Counted from the first letter of the stretch, positions 1-10,510 are shown. The stretch is DNA of 51,055 bases from an uncultured Acidobacteriota bacterium (GCA_902826455.1 CADEEV010000024.1:20860-71914); one strand, 5' to 3'. A program made the numbers and translations. The notes: a model not told the origin generated them from the letters alone.

Positions 1-1178
1 TTTAGCTTGATGATGACGGCGATGCCCTGGCCGCCGCCGATGCAGGCGGCCGCGAGGCCGTAGGTTCCCTTGCGCCGCCGCAGCTCCAGCATGAGCGTCA
101 GGAGGAGGCGCGTGCCGGTCGCCCCGAGGGGATGGCCGAGGGCGATCGCGCCGCCGTTCACGTTCGTCTTCTCGCGCACGAGACCCAGCGCCTTCTCGAC
201 GGCGAGGTACTGGCCGGCGAACGCCTCGTTGATCTCCACGACGTCGAGCTCAGCCAGCGAGAGGCCGGCCGCGGCCAGCGCCCGCTGCGCCGCGGGCACC
301 GGACCGATCCCCATGATCTCGGGAGGAACACCGGCGATGCCCCAGGAGACGACGGAGGCGAGCGGCTTCAGGCCGCGAGCGCCCGCCTCGCCGCGTCCGG
401 CCACGACCAGGGCCGCGGCGCCGTCGACGATGCCGCTGGCGTTGCCGGCGGTCACCGACCCGTCCTTTCCGAAGGCCGGCCGCAGCGCGGCCAGTCCCTC
501 GAGGGTCGTCTCGGGCCGCAGGTGATCGTCGGCCTCGACCCGGATCGTCTTGCGGCCCTGGGGCGCGTCGACCGCGACGATCTCCTCCTGGAACACGCCG
601 CGCGCGAGAGCGTCGGCCGCGGCCTTCTGGCTACGGAGCGCGTAGGCGTCCATGGCCTCGCGCGTGATGCCGTCGCGCTTCGCGAGGTTGTCGGAGGTCT
701 GGGCCATGTAGAGCCCGCAGTGGGTGTCGAGGAGCGCCACCATCAGCGAGTCCTCGAGCTTGCCCTGGCCCAGGCCGAAGCCCGAGCGCGCGCCACGGAT
801 CACGTGCGGCGCCTGGGTCATGTTCTCCATGCCCCCGGCGACGGCCAGGCGCGCCTCGCCGAGGCGGATCATCTGGGCCGCGCTCACGACGGACTGCAGG
901 CCCGACCCGCACAGACGGTTCACCGTGAGCGCCGGGGTCTCGATGGGAATGCCGGCTTTGAGGCCGACGTGGCGTGCGCCGTAGATCGCGTCGCCCGAGG
1001 TCTGCAGGGCGTTTCCCATGACCACGTGGTCGACCCATTCCGGCCGGGCTCCCGACCGCTCGAGCGCCGCACGCGTGGCGTGCGCCCCGAGCTCCAGCGC
1101 CGAAACGTCCTTGAAGGCTCCCACGTACTCGGCCATGGGCGTGCGCGCGCCGCCCAGGATCACCACGTCCTCGCTCAT
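1..1178 (-). CDS. Acetyl-CoA acetyltransferase (thiolase), 3' end cut by window
   Basis: Thiolase-family enzyme joining two acyl-CoA units or cleaving beta-ketoacyl-CoA, in the cytoplasm. The frame starts at the ATG at 1178 (MSEDVVILGGARTP) and runs about 392 codons to the window edge without a stop. Visible catalytic signatures are the nucleophilic Cys90 in NRLCGSG, the GGAIALGHPLGATG block with the active-site His, and CIGGGQG near the C-terminus with the second Cys. Typical thiolases have 390-400 residues, so only the last residues are missing. A TATAAT box lies on the same strand at 1231-1226. Biosynthetic versus degradative role cannot be told from sequence; no beta-oxidation partner is in view. 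The family call is very secure. Confidence 0.95.
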   Translation of the reverse strand, partial: MSEDVVILGGARTPMAEYVGAFKDVSALELGAHATRAALERSGARPEWVDHVVMGNALQTSGDAIYGARHVGLKAGIPIETPALTVNRLCGSGLQSVVSAAQMIRLGEARLAVAGGMENMTQAPHVIRGARSGFGLGQGKLEDSLMVALLDTHCGLYMAQTSDNLAKRDGITREAMDAYALRSQKAAADALARGVFQEEIVAVDAPQGRKTIRVEADDHLRPETTLEGLAALRPAFGKDGSVTAGNASGIVDGAAALVVAGRGEAGARGLKPLASVVSWGIAGVPPEIMGIGPVPAAQRALAAAGLSLAELDVVEINEAFAGQYLAVEKALGLVREKTNVNGGAIALGHPLGATGTRLLLTLMLELRRRKGTYGLAAACIGGGQGIAVIIKL

Positions 1179-1225
1179 TCTCAATGACCTCGTGCGCCCC
1201 GGTTTCGGAGGCGCAAAGACCGCCG

Positions 1226-1231
1226 ATTATA
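1226..1231 (-). promoter_or_regulatory. -10 box (TATAAT) for the thiolase gene
   Basis: On the minus strand GGTTATAAT places a perfect TATAAT about 47 bases upstream of the thiolase ATG at 1178. No good -35 is seen at 16-18 bases. It faces the promoter of the lipoprotein gene at 1249-1278. Confidence 0.5.
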
Positions 1232-1248
1232 ACCTCGCGCCGGTTTCC

Positions 1249-1278
1249 TTGACTCGGCGCGAAGCCGGGAGTTAGTCT
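1249..1278 (+). promoter_or_regulatory. Sigma-70-like promoter of the TolB-like lipoprotein gene
   Basis: TTGACT (1249-1254) and TAGTCT (1273-1278) are separated by 18 bases. Transcription would begin near 1285, which coincides with the GTG start at 1286, so the mRNA would be leaderless. Confidence 0.5.
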
Positions 1279-1285
1279 CGCGACA

Positions 1286-2379
1286 GTGAAGAGGATGCGC
1301 GCTCTCGCCACGGCCCTCGTCCCGCTCGCCCTCGCGGCGTGCAACGGCGACTACCCCAATCCCTTCGAGGGACAGATCAGGACCGGCAAGCCCACGGCCG
1401 ACGCTGGCCTCGTCTTCACGGGCAACGGCTGGAGCGAGACGGCGGGGAGCGGGCGCGAGGCCTTCTCGCTGTCGGCGGGCGGCGCCAGCCTGACGCGGCT
1501 CACGTTCTGCAACGAGACGGCGCTCGCCTGCGACACGGCCGAGGTCGTCCTCGCTCCCGATCGCCGGCGCGCGATCCTGCGGGTTCTCGATACCGACACG
1601 AACGGCGACGGAGTCCTGAGAGCGGACGACGGCTACGCCCTCGTGTTCGCGGACCTCGACCGGCAGGCCCAGGCGAACCTGGTCGAGGCCAGCCAGAAGG
1701 TAACCGGGATGGACTGGTCGCCGGTGCAGGATCTCGTGGTCTACAGCGCCCAGGGCATCGGCGGCGAAGACCTGTTCCGCACCGATCCGATTCGGCCCAC
1801 CGCCGACAACCAGCAGGACACCCGCAACCTCAGCTGCCCGACCGGCCAGAACGGCGTCACCCCGCCCTGCGACAACCGCATCCGCGAGCGCCGCCCGCGC
1901 ATCGATCCCAGCGGGCAGTTCCTCGTGTACGAGCGCATCGGAGCCGACGGCAAGGGCCAGATCTGGGCCTTCCAGAACGTGGCCTCGATCTTTCCGATCA
2001 CGACCGGCGGCCCGGGCTCCGAGCCCCTCACCGGAACGCCCTACGTGGTCGGCTCCGACGCCGACCCGGACTTCTCGCCCGACAACGCCTCGATCGTGTT
2101 CCGGCGCCTCACGGCGACCGGCAACGGCGGTCGCGGCACCTGGGACATCCTGGCGGTCGACAGCGACGGCACGAACCTCCGGACGGTCGCGAGGGGCGGG
2201 GCCTGGCGCAGCGCGCCCGACTGGGCCATCGACGGCTCGATCGCCTTTGCAGAGATCCCCGTGTCGACCGGGATCCCGGCGCTCGTCCGCGTGAACGCCG
2301 ACGGCTCGAACCGCCAGGTGCTGTTCTCGCTTCCCGCCGGCTTCAGCCTCGACTTCCCGCGCTGGCTGCGGCCCGTCTC

Positions 2380-2383
<4 letters not shown>
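1286..2383 (+). CDS. Secreted lipoprotein with TolB/PD40-like repeats
   Basis: Predicted envelope lipoprotein of 365 residues. The N-terminus is a lipoprotein signal peptide with lipobox LAAC (MKRMRALATALVPLALAAC). The mature part has WD40-like/TolB repeat signatures such as DADPDFSPDNASIVFRR and TWDILAVDSDGTNLR, plus DTDTNGDG, which looks like a calcium-binding loop. TolB-type beta-propellers usually bind proteins or ligands at the envelope; substrate and partner are unknown. The start may be GTG 1286 or ATG 1295; both keep the signal peptide. The TAG stop shares CTAG with the stop of the convergent isomerase gene, so the two genes overlap by four bases with no terminator between them. Fold assignment is good, role open. 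Confidence 0.8.
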
Positions 2384-4365
<1,982 letters not shown>

Positions 4366-4377
4366 GGAGCTTCGATT

Positions 4378-5430
4378 CTAGCGAAGGCGCGCGGCGATGG
4401 CTTCGCCGGTCTCGCGGGTGCCCAGGCGACCGCCGACGTCGGGCGTGAGGGCGTCGTTCCGAATCGCCCACGCCACCGCTTCCTCGACGCGGCGCGCCTC
4501 CTCGGCCCAGCCCACGTGCTCCAGCAGCAGGCCGGCCGTGAGGATCGCGCCCATCGGGTTCGCGACGTCCTTGCCCGCGAGAGGCGGGGACGAGCCGTGC
4601 ACCGGCTCGAAGAGGCTGAGCTTGCCAGGGTGAATGTTGCCCGAGGCCGCCATGCCCAGGCCTCCCTGCAGCCCGGCCGCCAGGTCGGTGACGATGTCGC
4701 CGAACATATTCGAGGTCACGATCACCTGGAACTGGCGCGGATCCCGCACGATCTGCAAGGTCAGGTTGTCGACGTACAGATGGCGCGCCTCGATCTTCGG
4801 GAACTCGGCCGCGACGGCGCGGAAGGTCCGTTGCCAGAGATCGTGGGCGTGGATCAGCACGTTCGACTTGTCGGACATCGTGACCCGGCCGCGGCCCGTG
4901 CGGACCGCGAACTCGAAGGCGTGGCGAATGATCCTCTCCACCCCCTTGCGGGTGTTGAGGTCTACGTCCGTGGCCACCTCGTCCGGCGTATCCTTTTTGA
5001 AATTGCCACCCATCATCACGTACAGACCTTCGGTGTTCTCGCGGAACACGACGAAGTCCACGTCGGGCGGCGTCACCGCCTTCAGCGGGCAGAGCCGCTC
5101 GTGGAAGAGCTTCACGGGCCGGTAGTTGACGTACAGGTCGAGCTGGAAGCGCAAGCCGAGAAGGACGTCGGCTGCGTGACGGTTGTCCGGCACCCGCGGG
5201 TCGCCCATTGCGCCGAGGAGGATCGCGTCGAAGCGTTCCTGGAGCATGGCGAGCGCGCCTTTCGGCAGGGTCTCGCCGGTCTTCAGGTAGTGATCGGCGC
5301 TCCACGGGAACTCCGTGAGGGACAGGCTGCGCCCGGACGCCGCCGCCACCGTGGTGAGCGCGCGGCTCGCCTCGCGGATCACTTCGGGACCGATGCCGTC
5401 TCCGGCGATGACGGCGATCCGCAGGCTCAT
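4378..5430 (-). CDS. leuB: 3-isopropylmalate dehydrogenase-like (isocitrate/isopropylmalate DH family)
   Basis: NAD-dependent oxidative decarboxylase of a 2-hydroxy-3-carboxy acid, 350 residues. Visible family features are GDGIGPEV (10-17), the substrate region LLGLRFQLDLYVNYRP (90-105), FRENTEGLY (Tyr137), SDKSN (Lys188), the metal aspartates at Asp221 and in NMFGDIVTD (245, 249), and NIHPG...FEPVHGS. The LLGLR segment aligns with the hydrophobic pair that recognises the isopropyl group in LeuB, favouring isopropylmalate. The ENTEGLY form also occurs in tartrate and homoisocitrate dehydrogenase relatives. Start ATG 5430 overlaps the VanZ stop by four bases (ATGA). Pairing with the fused isomerase suggests two consecutive steps of leucine synthesis. 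Confidence 0.85.
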   Translation of the reverse strand: MSLRIAVIAGDGIGPEVIREASRALTTVAAASGRSLSLTEFPWSADHYLKTGETLPKGALAMLQERFDAILLGAMGDPRVPDNRHAADVLLGLRFQLDLYVNYRPVKLFHERLCPLKAVTPPDVDFVVFRENTEGLYVMMGGNFKKDTPDEVATDVDLNTRKGVERIIRHAFEFAVRTGRGRVTMSDKSNVLIHAHDLWQRTFRAVAAEFPKIEARHLYVDNLTLQIVRDPRQFQVIVTSNMFGDIVTDLAAGLQGGLGMAASGNIHPGKLSLFEPVHGSSPPLAGKDVANPMGAILTAGLLLEHVGWAEEARRVEEAVAWAIRNDALTPDVGGRLGTRETGEAIAARLR

Positions 5431-5810
5431 GCCAGGCGACTCCTCCGCTTGGGGTCGGCGCCGACGGAGAGCGCGCGCCACGCGAGCACCGCCACGCTGC
5501 AGCCCAGCAGGTCCTTCCCGACGTCCGCCGCGCTCGATTGGCGTCCGGGCACGAACGACTGGTGCCACTCGTCGGAGATTCCCCAGGCCGTGGCGAGCGC
5601 GACGACCAGCAGGGCGTCGCGCGGGGAGAGCGCTGCGCCGAAGCCGCCGGCGAAGGCCCGGCACAGGAGCACCGCGAGGATCCCGTATTCGATGCCGTGG
5701 GTGATCCAGTCCGGGATCCGGCCGAAGCTGCCCACGTTGCTCTGGGCCGAGGCGGCGAAGATGACGGCGAGCCAGACCGCCACCGGCCCCCAGAGTGCCA
5801 GGCGACGCAC
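5427..5810 (-). CDS. VanZ-like membrane protein
   Basis: Small integral membrane protein, 127 residues. It carries the VanZ-family signature SDEWHQSFVPGR near residue 79, followed by a hydrophobic segment, and about four membrane helices in all. VanZ homologues are linked to teicoplanin resistance in Gram-positives, but most family members, including this one, have no defined function. Translation starts at GTG 5810, two bases after the stop of the 58-aa membrane ORF, and the stop overlaps leuB. Why a VanZ protein sits in a leucine-type operon is unclear; tight packing suggests cotranscription rather than shared function. Confidence 0.85.
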   Translation of the reverse strand: MRRLALWGPVAVWLAVIFAASAQSNVGSFGRIPDWITHGIEYGILAVLLCRAFAGGFGAALSPRDALLVVALATAWGISDEWHQSFVPGRQSSAADVGKDLLGCSVAVLAWRALSVGADPKRRSRLA

Positions 5811-5812
5811 CG

Positions 5813-5989
5813 CTAGGACGGGAAGGGCTTCATGATCCAGGCCGCGACGACGGCCGAGAACACGAAGGACCCGAAGACCCAGAGACCGAAGCGCAGCCGC
5901 GCACGCGCGTCGTCGCGCAGCAGCACCGCGAACACCGAGGCCACGAGGCTCGAGAAGACGACCAGGATCAGCAGATGGCTCGCGATCAC
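5813..5989 (-). CDS. Small 58-residue membrane protein
   Basis: Short ORF starting at GTG 5989, whose first bases overlap the upstream stop as GTGA, and ending two bases before the VanZ start. The product has two hydrophobic helices (about residues 4-22 and 35-52) joined by a charged loop (RDDARARLR). Both junctions are tight, which supports a real, translationally coupled gene. No family recognised. Role unknown; a partner of the neighbouring membrane proteins is possible. Confidence 0.6.
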   Translation of the reverse strand: MIASHLLILVVFSSLVASVFAVLLRDDARARLRFGLWVFGSFVFSAVVAAWIMKPFPS

Positions 5990-6366
5990 GCCTTGCGTCC
6001 GATCGCGATGTCGTAGGCGTCGAGGATCACGAGCACGTTGAGCAGCCCTCCGACCTCGGTGAAGGTGTTGCCGTATTCGTGGGTCACGGCCTTCACCTGG
6101 CCGGCCTCGAAGCCGAGGCCGCGCGCGACGAAGTACGGGAGGCCGATCGCCATCTGGGCCAGGCTGCGCAGGAAGGAGAGCGGATCGTCGAGGCCCAGGT
6201 ACATCTGCAACCGGGCGTCCATCGCGATGCCCAGTACGAACAGCGCACCGAGGGCGCCCAGGAAGAAGAGGCCCCGGCCCTTGCGTCCGAGCAGGATGTG
6301 ACCGGCACCCGGGATCAGCCAGCCGGCGAGACATGCGGGAAGAGCGGCCTTCGGTCGCGCGGGCAT
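5986..6366 (-). CDS. Small membrane protein with N-terminal GWLIPGAGH motif (DUF6677-like)
   Basis: Membrane protein of 126 residues and first gene of the minus-strand operon. Near the N-terminus it has GWLIPGAGHILLGRKGRG, a motif shared by small membrane proteins of Acidobacteriota (I believe the DUF6677 type) and reminiscent of TM2-like proteins. A hydrophobic helix (about 32-48) follows, and a second (about 105-118) sits near the C-terminus. Function unknown. The ATG at 6366 lies only about ten bases downstream of a good -10 box, so the mRNA should be nearly leaderless. Confidence 0.7.
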   Translation of the reverse strand: MPARPKAALPACLAGWLIPGAGHILLGRKGRGLFFLGALGALFVLGIAMDARLQMYLGLDDPLSFLRSLAQMAIGLPYFVARGLGFEAGQVKAVTHEYGNTFTEVGGLLNVLVILDAYDIAIGRKA

Positions 6367-6375
6367 GAAGGGCCG

Positions 6376-6405
6376 ATGTTACGAGTCGGCTCGTCGGCGC
6401 GTCAA
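6376..6405 (-). promoter_or_regulatory. Promoter of the GWLIPGAGH-VanZ-leuB-isomerase operon
   Basis: On the minus strand TTGACG (6405-6400) and TAACAT (6381-6376) are 18 bases apart. Predicted transcription start is near 6369, three bases before the ATG at 6366. Its -35 mirrors that of the divergent promoter at 6412. Confidence 0.6.
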
Positions 6406-6411
6406 GCCGCG

Positions 6412-6440
6412 TTGACGCTGCCGGGCGCGGCCCATAAGAT
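6412..6440 (+). promoter_or_regulatory. Promoter of the S55 peptidase gene
   Basis: TTGACG (6412-6417), 17-base spacer, TAAGAT (6435-6440). Predicted start is near 6447, upstream of ATG 6450 but downstream of ATG 6444, so the second ATG is the more likely start and the message is close to leaderless. Confidence 0.65.
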
Positions 6441-6449
6441 CGAATGGAG

Positions 6450-8282
6450 ATGTTCAAGCGCCTGATGCTCCTGGCCTTAGTGGCCTGTTCCCCCGCCGCG
6501 TTCGCTGCCGGCCCCGTCCCCACGATCATGCCCCTGTCGCAGATCCAGCCCGGCCAGAAGGGCATCGGGCGGACGGTCTTCTCGGGCACCAGGATCGAGG
6601 AGTTCAACGTCGAGATCCTCGGCGTCCTCGAGAACGTGCTCGGACCCGGCGACAGCATGATCCTGGCCCGGCTCGAAGGCGGCCCCCTCGCGAACACCGG
6701 CGTGATCGCCGGCATGAGCGGCAGCCCCGTCTTCATCGACGGGAAGTTGATCGGCGCGGTCTCCTACGGGTTCCCTTTCTCCAAGGAGACCATCGGCGGG
6801 ATCACGCCCATCGACGACATGATCTCGAAGACGAAGACGCTGGCGCCACGGGCGGCGTCGACGCGCTTCTCGGCCCGGCTCGGGCCCGGCGGTCCCAAGC
6901 TACCGCTCGATCGGGCCGCTTTCGTCGCCGCCCTGGAACGGCCGCTGCGACCGGTCGCAGCCGACCCCGCGTCCCTGCGCGGTTCGAGCCTGCCCATGGG
7001 ACTCGCCGGCGCCTCGTTGATGCCGCTGTCCCTGCCCCTCACCTTCTCGGGGTTCGACCCAGGGGTGTTCGAGTGGGCGAAGGGCTTCTTCGGCGGCCTG
7101 GGCTTCACTCCCGTGGCGGGCGCCTCCCGGGGCTCGATGGATGCCGTGCCCTCGCCCCCGCTGGAGCCGGGCTCGGCCGTGGGCGTCTCGCTCGTCGACG
7201 GGGACTTCGATCTCTCGGCCACCGGAACCGTGACCCACATCGACGGCGATCGCGTCTACGCCTTCGGCCATCCGTTCTACAACCTCGGTCCAACGCAGTT
7301 CCCGATGACGAAGGCGTACGTCTACTCCGTGTTTCCCAGCCTGTACTCCTCCTTCAAGATCACGGCCCCGATGGAGCCCGTGGGCACCGTCGACCAGGAT
7401 CGCTCCGCGGCGATCGCGGGCCGCCTCGGGATGCCGCCCCGCATGATCCCCGTGGAGGTGCTGCTCGCGACGAGCCGTGGCCAGGCCCGCAACTTCCACT
7501 TCCGCGTCGTCGAGGACGAGCTCCTGTCGCCGGTCCTCGCCTACGTCTCGGTGCTCTCCGCGCTCCAGGGCAGCGAGCGCGCCTTCGGCACCTCCACGAT
7601 CCGCGTGCGTGCCAGCCTCAAGCTCTCGGGCGGCCGCGAGGTCCAGCTCGACGACCTGTTCACCGAGGATCAGCCGGCGGGCCAGGCGGCGGCCCTCGTG
7701 GCGGCGCCCCTCGGCTACGTGATGTCCAACGACTTCGAGCCCGTGACCGTCGAGAGCCTGAAGGTCATCGCCTCCTCCCTCGAGAGCGTGCAGAGCGCCA
7801 CGATCCAGCGCGCGTGGATCGAGCGCAGCGGCCCGATCCGTCCCGGCACGACGCTTCCCTTGCGCGTCGCGCTGCGAACCCATCGTGGCGAGACGCGCAC
7901 GGAGACGATCCCTGTGGCGATCCCGGCGAACGCTCCCGAGGGCTCGTACTCCCTGCTCGTCTCCGACTCGAACGCGATCACGAACCTCGAGCAGCGCGAG
8001 ATGCGTCAGCCCTTCATCCCGAGGGACCTCGACCAGCTCGTGCGCGCGATCAACAGCCTGCGCCGCAACAATCACCTCTACGCCCGCCTCATGCGCGCCG
8101 ACGAGGGCGCCATCGTCGGCGGCGAGTACATGCAGTCGCTCCCCCCGTCGGTCCTCTCCGTGCTCGGCAGCGGCGAGAGCGGCATCGTGCCGCTCCGCAC
8201 CGCCGCCATCTGGGACGCCGACGTAGCCACCGACTATTCCCTCACCGGCTCCCGTCTCATCAGCCTGACCGTGGAGCGCTAA
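6450..8282 (+). CDS. SpoIVB-type (S55) serine peptidase domain protein, secreted
   Basis: Exported protein of 610 residues with an S55 peptidase domain. The signal peptide is MFKRLMLLALVACSPAAFA; LVAC could also be a lipobox at Cys13. Conserved blocks are PGQKGIGRTVFSGTRIEEF (35-53), GVIAGMSGSPVF with catalytic Ser92, GITPI, then GTVTHIDGDRVYAFGHPF with His274 and GTVDQDRSAAIAG. In SpoIVB the GH block precedes MSGSP; here the order is swapped. The C-terminal ~250 residues are of unknown fold. SpoIVB cleaves a regulatory partner during sporulation; no sporulation genes are seen here, so an envelope processing role is inferred. ATG 6444 is an alternative start but lies upstream of the predicted transcript end. 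A beta-propeller gene follows 18 bases later. Confidence 0.85.
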   Translation: MFKRLMLLALVACSPAAFAAGPVPTIMPLSQIQPGQKGIGRTVFSGTRIEEFNVEILGVLENVLGPGDSMILARLEGGPLANTGVIAGMSGSPVFIDGKLIGAVSYGFPFSKETIGGITPIDDMISKTKTLAPRAASTRFSARLGPGGPKLPLDRAAFVAALERPLRPVAADPASLRGSSLPMGLAGASLMPLSLPLTFSGFDPGVFEWAKGFFGGLGFTPVAGASRGSMDAVPSPPLEPGSAVGVSLVDGDFDLSATGTVTHIDGDRVYAFGHPFYNLGPTQFPMTKAYVYSVFPSLYSSFKITAPMEPVGTVDQDRSAAIAGRLGMPPRMIPVEVLLATSRGQARNFHFRVVEDELLSPVLAYVSVLSALQGSERAFGTSTIRVRASLKLSGGREVQLDDLFTEDQPAGQAAALVAAPLGYVMSNDFEPVTVESLKVIASSLESVQSATIQRAWIERSGPIRPGTTLPLRVALRTHRGETRTETIPVAIPANAPEGSYSLLVSDSNAITNLEQREMRQPFIPRDLDQLVRAINSLRRNNHLYARLMRADEGAIVGGEYMQSLPPSVLSVLGSGESGIVPLRTAAIWDADVATDYSLTGSRLISLTVER

Positions 8283-8300
8283 CGGGCTCCAGGAGGATCG

Positions 8301-10499
8301 ATGTCCCGCTCGCTCCGTATCGCGTTCGTGTGGCTGTGCCTGGCCACGTCCCTGCATGCCGCCCAGCCGCAGTTCTTCCGCATCGAGGGCGCGCGTGACT
8401 TCCTCGACGGGGACTCGGAAGGCCTCTCGGTCGACTCCGAAGGCCGGCTGCGCCTGGCGCCCGCCTCGAGGCTGCTCCACGACACGGAGGCGCCGTTCGT
8501 CTGGTGCCTCGCCCGCGACCCGAAGGGCGCGCTGTACGCCGGCACGGGCAACGACGGCAAGGTCTTCAGGATCGACAAGGCCGGCAAGGCGAGCCTGTAC
8601 TTCGACGCGGCGGAGCTCGAGGTGCATGCCCTGGCCGTCGACCGCTCGGGGCGCCTGTACGTCGGCACCTCTCCGGACGGGAAGGTCTATCGTGTCGACG
8701 AGAACGGCGTCGGCAAGCCCTTCTACGATCCCGACGACAAGTACATCTGGGCGATGACCTTCGACACCGAGGGCCGTCTCCTGGTCGCGACCGGCGGCGA
8801 GGGGCGCCTCCACCGGGTCGATGCCCAGGGCAAGGGCGAAGTGCTCTTCACGGGCTCCGATACCCATCTCGTGTCGCTCGCCACTTCGGGCGGCGACATC
8901 TACGCGGGCAGCTCGCCGGGCGGCATCGTCTACCGCCTGAACGCCGCCGGCAAGACGTTCGTGCTCTACGACTCGCCGTTTCGCGAGGTGAAGGCCCTCG
9001 AGCTCGGCGCCGACGGGAGCCTCTACGCCGTCGCCGTCGACGCGAAGGATCGCGACGAGGCTCGACCCGCGCCCACCCTGACCCTGCCGCCCGCCACGAC
9101 GGGCTCGGCAGACGTCACGGTGACCGAGAGCTTTTCGCTGCTCCCCGCTCCGAACCCGAGCCCGGCTCCACGCAACGACGCCGTCCGGGCCGCCGGAGCC
9201 CGCGGAGCCGTGCTCCGGATCCTCCCGACCGGCGAGGTGGACACGCTGTGGTCGTCGTCCGAGGACACGCCCCACGCCCTGCTGAAGGTCGCGACCGGGC
9301 TCCTCGTGGCGACGGGCAACAAGGGCAAGATCTTCGAGGTCCGCGACGATCGGACCTGGAGCATGGTCGGCGCCTTCCCCGGCGAGCAGGTCACGGCGCT
9401 CGAGCACGGCGAGGACGGGACGACCGTGTTCGCCACCTCGAACCCGGGCAAGGTGCTGTCGCTCGGCGCGAAGGCGGGCGAGCGTGGCAGCTTCACGTCG
9501 AAGGTGAAGGACACCGAGACCGTGTCGGCCTGGGGCCGGATCGGCTGGGAAGCGGAGCTGCCTGCCGGCACGCGCATCGAGGTGCAGACGCGCAGCGGCA
9601 ACACGAGCGCGCCGGACACGACGTGGACCGACTGGTCCGGCAGCTACATACAAAAGGATGGCGACCCGATCGTCAGCGAGCGCGCGCGCTTCCTGCAGGT
9701 GCGGACGGTGCTCGTCGGCAAGTCGGGCATCTCGCCGGTCCTCGACGCGGTCTCGGCCGCGTACCTGCAGCGCAACCTGCGGCCCCAGATCCAGAGCATC
9801 ACGGTCTATGGGCCGGGCGAGGTCTTCCAGAAGCCGGTGTCGGTCACGGGAGAGGTGGAGGTTCTCGGCCTCGAGCCCGGCGAAGGTCCCGATACCCGGC
9901 CGAACGCCGCCCCGAAGGCGCCGGCCATGTCCCCGACGGCGTACAGCCGGAAGCTGTATCAGCGCGGGCTCCAGACCTTCCAGTGGAAGGCCGACGACCC
10001 CAACGGCGACAGCCTGGTCTACGACGTCCAGTACCGCGCAGTCGGCGACACGCGGCTCCGGACCCTGCGCAAGGCGGCGAGCGACAGCGTCCTCACCTGG
10101 GACACCTCCACCGTGCCCAACGGCCGCTACGTCATCAAGGTGACGGCGCGGGACACGCCCAGCAACCCCGAGACCCTCGCCCTGGCCGGCGACAAGGAGA
10201 GCGCGCCCTTCAGCGTCGACAATACCCCGCCGGTCGTCACCCTCACCGTCAACCCGGGAACCCCCGCGCGCGTCCGGGCGGTCGTTCACGACGACAGCAG
10301 CCTGATCCGCAAGGCCGAGTACACGGTCGACGGCGGGCGCTGGCAGGAGGTCCATCCGACGGACGGCATCAACGACGCGCTCGAGGAGACCTACGAGATC
10401 TCGCCGGGGGCTCTGCCGGCTCCGGGTCCGCACATCCTCGTCGTGCGCGCCACGGACCTGCTGGGCAACATCGCGACCGCACGCATCGAGATCCCCTAG
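8301..10499 (+). CDS. Secreted beta-propeller protein with C-terminal Ig/Fn3-like region
   Basis: Exported 732-residue protein. Signal peptide about residues 1-20 (MSRSLRIAFVWLCLATSLHA). Residues ~55-420 carry repeated blades of the NHL/SMP-30 kind (GALYAGTGNDGKVFRID, GRLYVGTSPDGKVYRVD, GDIYAGSSPGGIVYRLN, GLLVATGNKGKIFEV), interrupted by a Pro/Ala-rich linker near 260-290. The C-terminal third looks like Ig/Fn3-type sandwiches (WKADDPNGDSLVYDVQYR, FSVDNTPPVVTLTV). AGGAGG with good spacing precedes ATG 8301. Such proteins usually bind ligands or scaffold the envelope; catalysis cannot be excluded. It sits between the S55 peptidase and a GT9 gene, probably in one transcript. Confidence 0.8.
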   Translation: MSRSLRIAFVWLCLATSLHAAQPQFFRIEGARDFLDGDSEGLSVDSEGRLRLAPASRLLHDTEAPFVWCLARDPKGALYAGTGNDGKVFRIDKAGKASLYFDAAELEVHALAVDRSGRLYVGTSPDGKVYRVDENGVGKPFYDPDDKYIWAMTFDTEGRLLVATGGEGRLHRVDAQGKGEVLFTGSDTHLVSLATSGGDIYAGSSPGGIVYRLNAAGKTFVLYDSPFREVKALELGADGSLYAVAVDAKDRDEARPAPTLTLPPATTGSADVTVTESFSLLPAPNPSPAPRNDAVRAAGARGAVLRILPTGEVDTLWSSSEDTPHALLKVATGLLVATGNKGKIFEVRDDRTWSMVGAFPGEQVTALEHGEDGTTVFATSNPGKVLSLGAKAGERGSFTSKVKDTETVSAWGRIGWEAELPAGTRIEVQTRSGNTSAPDTTWTDWSGSYIQKDGDPIVSERARFLQVRTVLVGKSGISPVLDAVSAAYLQRNLRPQIQSITVYGPGEVFQKPVSVTGEVEVLGLEPGEGPDTRPNAAPKAPAMSPTAYSRKLYQRGLQTFQWKADDPNGDSLVYDVQYRAVGDTRLRTLRKAASDSVLTWDTSTVPNGRYVIKVTARDTPSNPETLALAGDKESAPFSVDNTPPVVTLTVNPGTPARVRAVVHDDSSLIRKAEYTVDGGRWQEVHPTDGINDALEETYEISPGALPAPGPHILVVRATDLLGNIATARIEIP

Positions 10500-10510
10500 G
10501 CCACGGCCCG

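Noticed and set aside
6900-10433. 1177-codon minus-strand frame opposite the S55 peptidase and propeller genes
   Set aside because: Same shadow effect; both plus-strand genes have signal peptides and family motifs.
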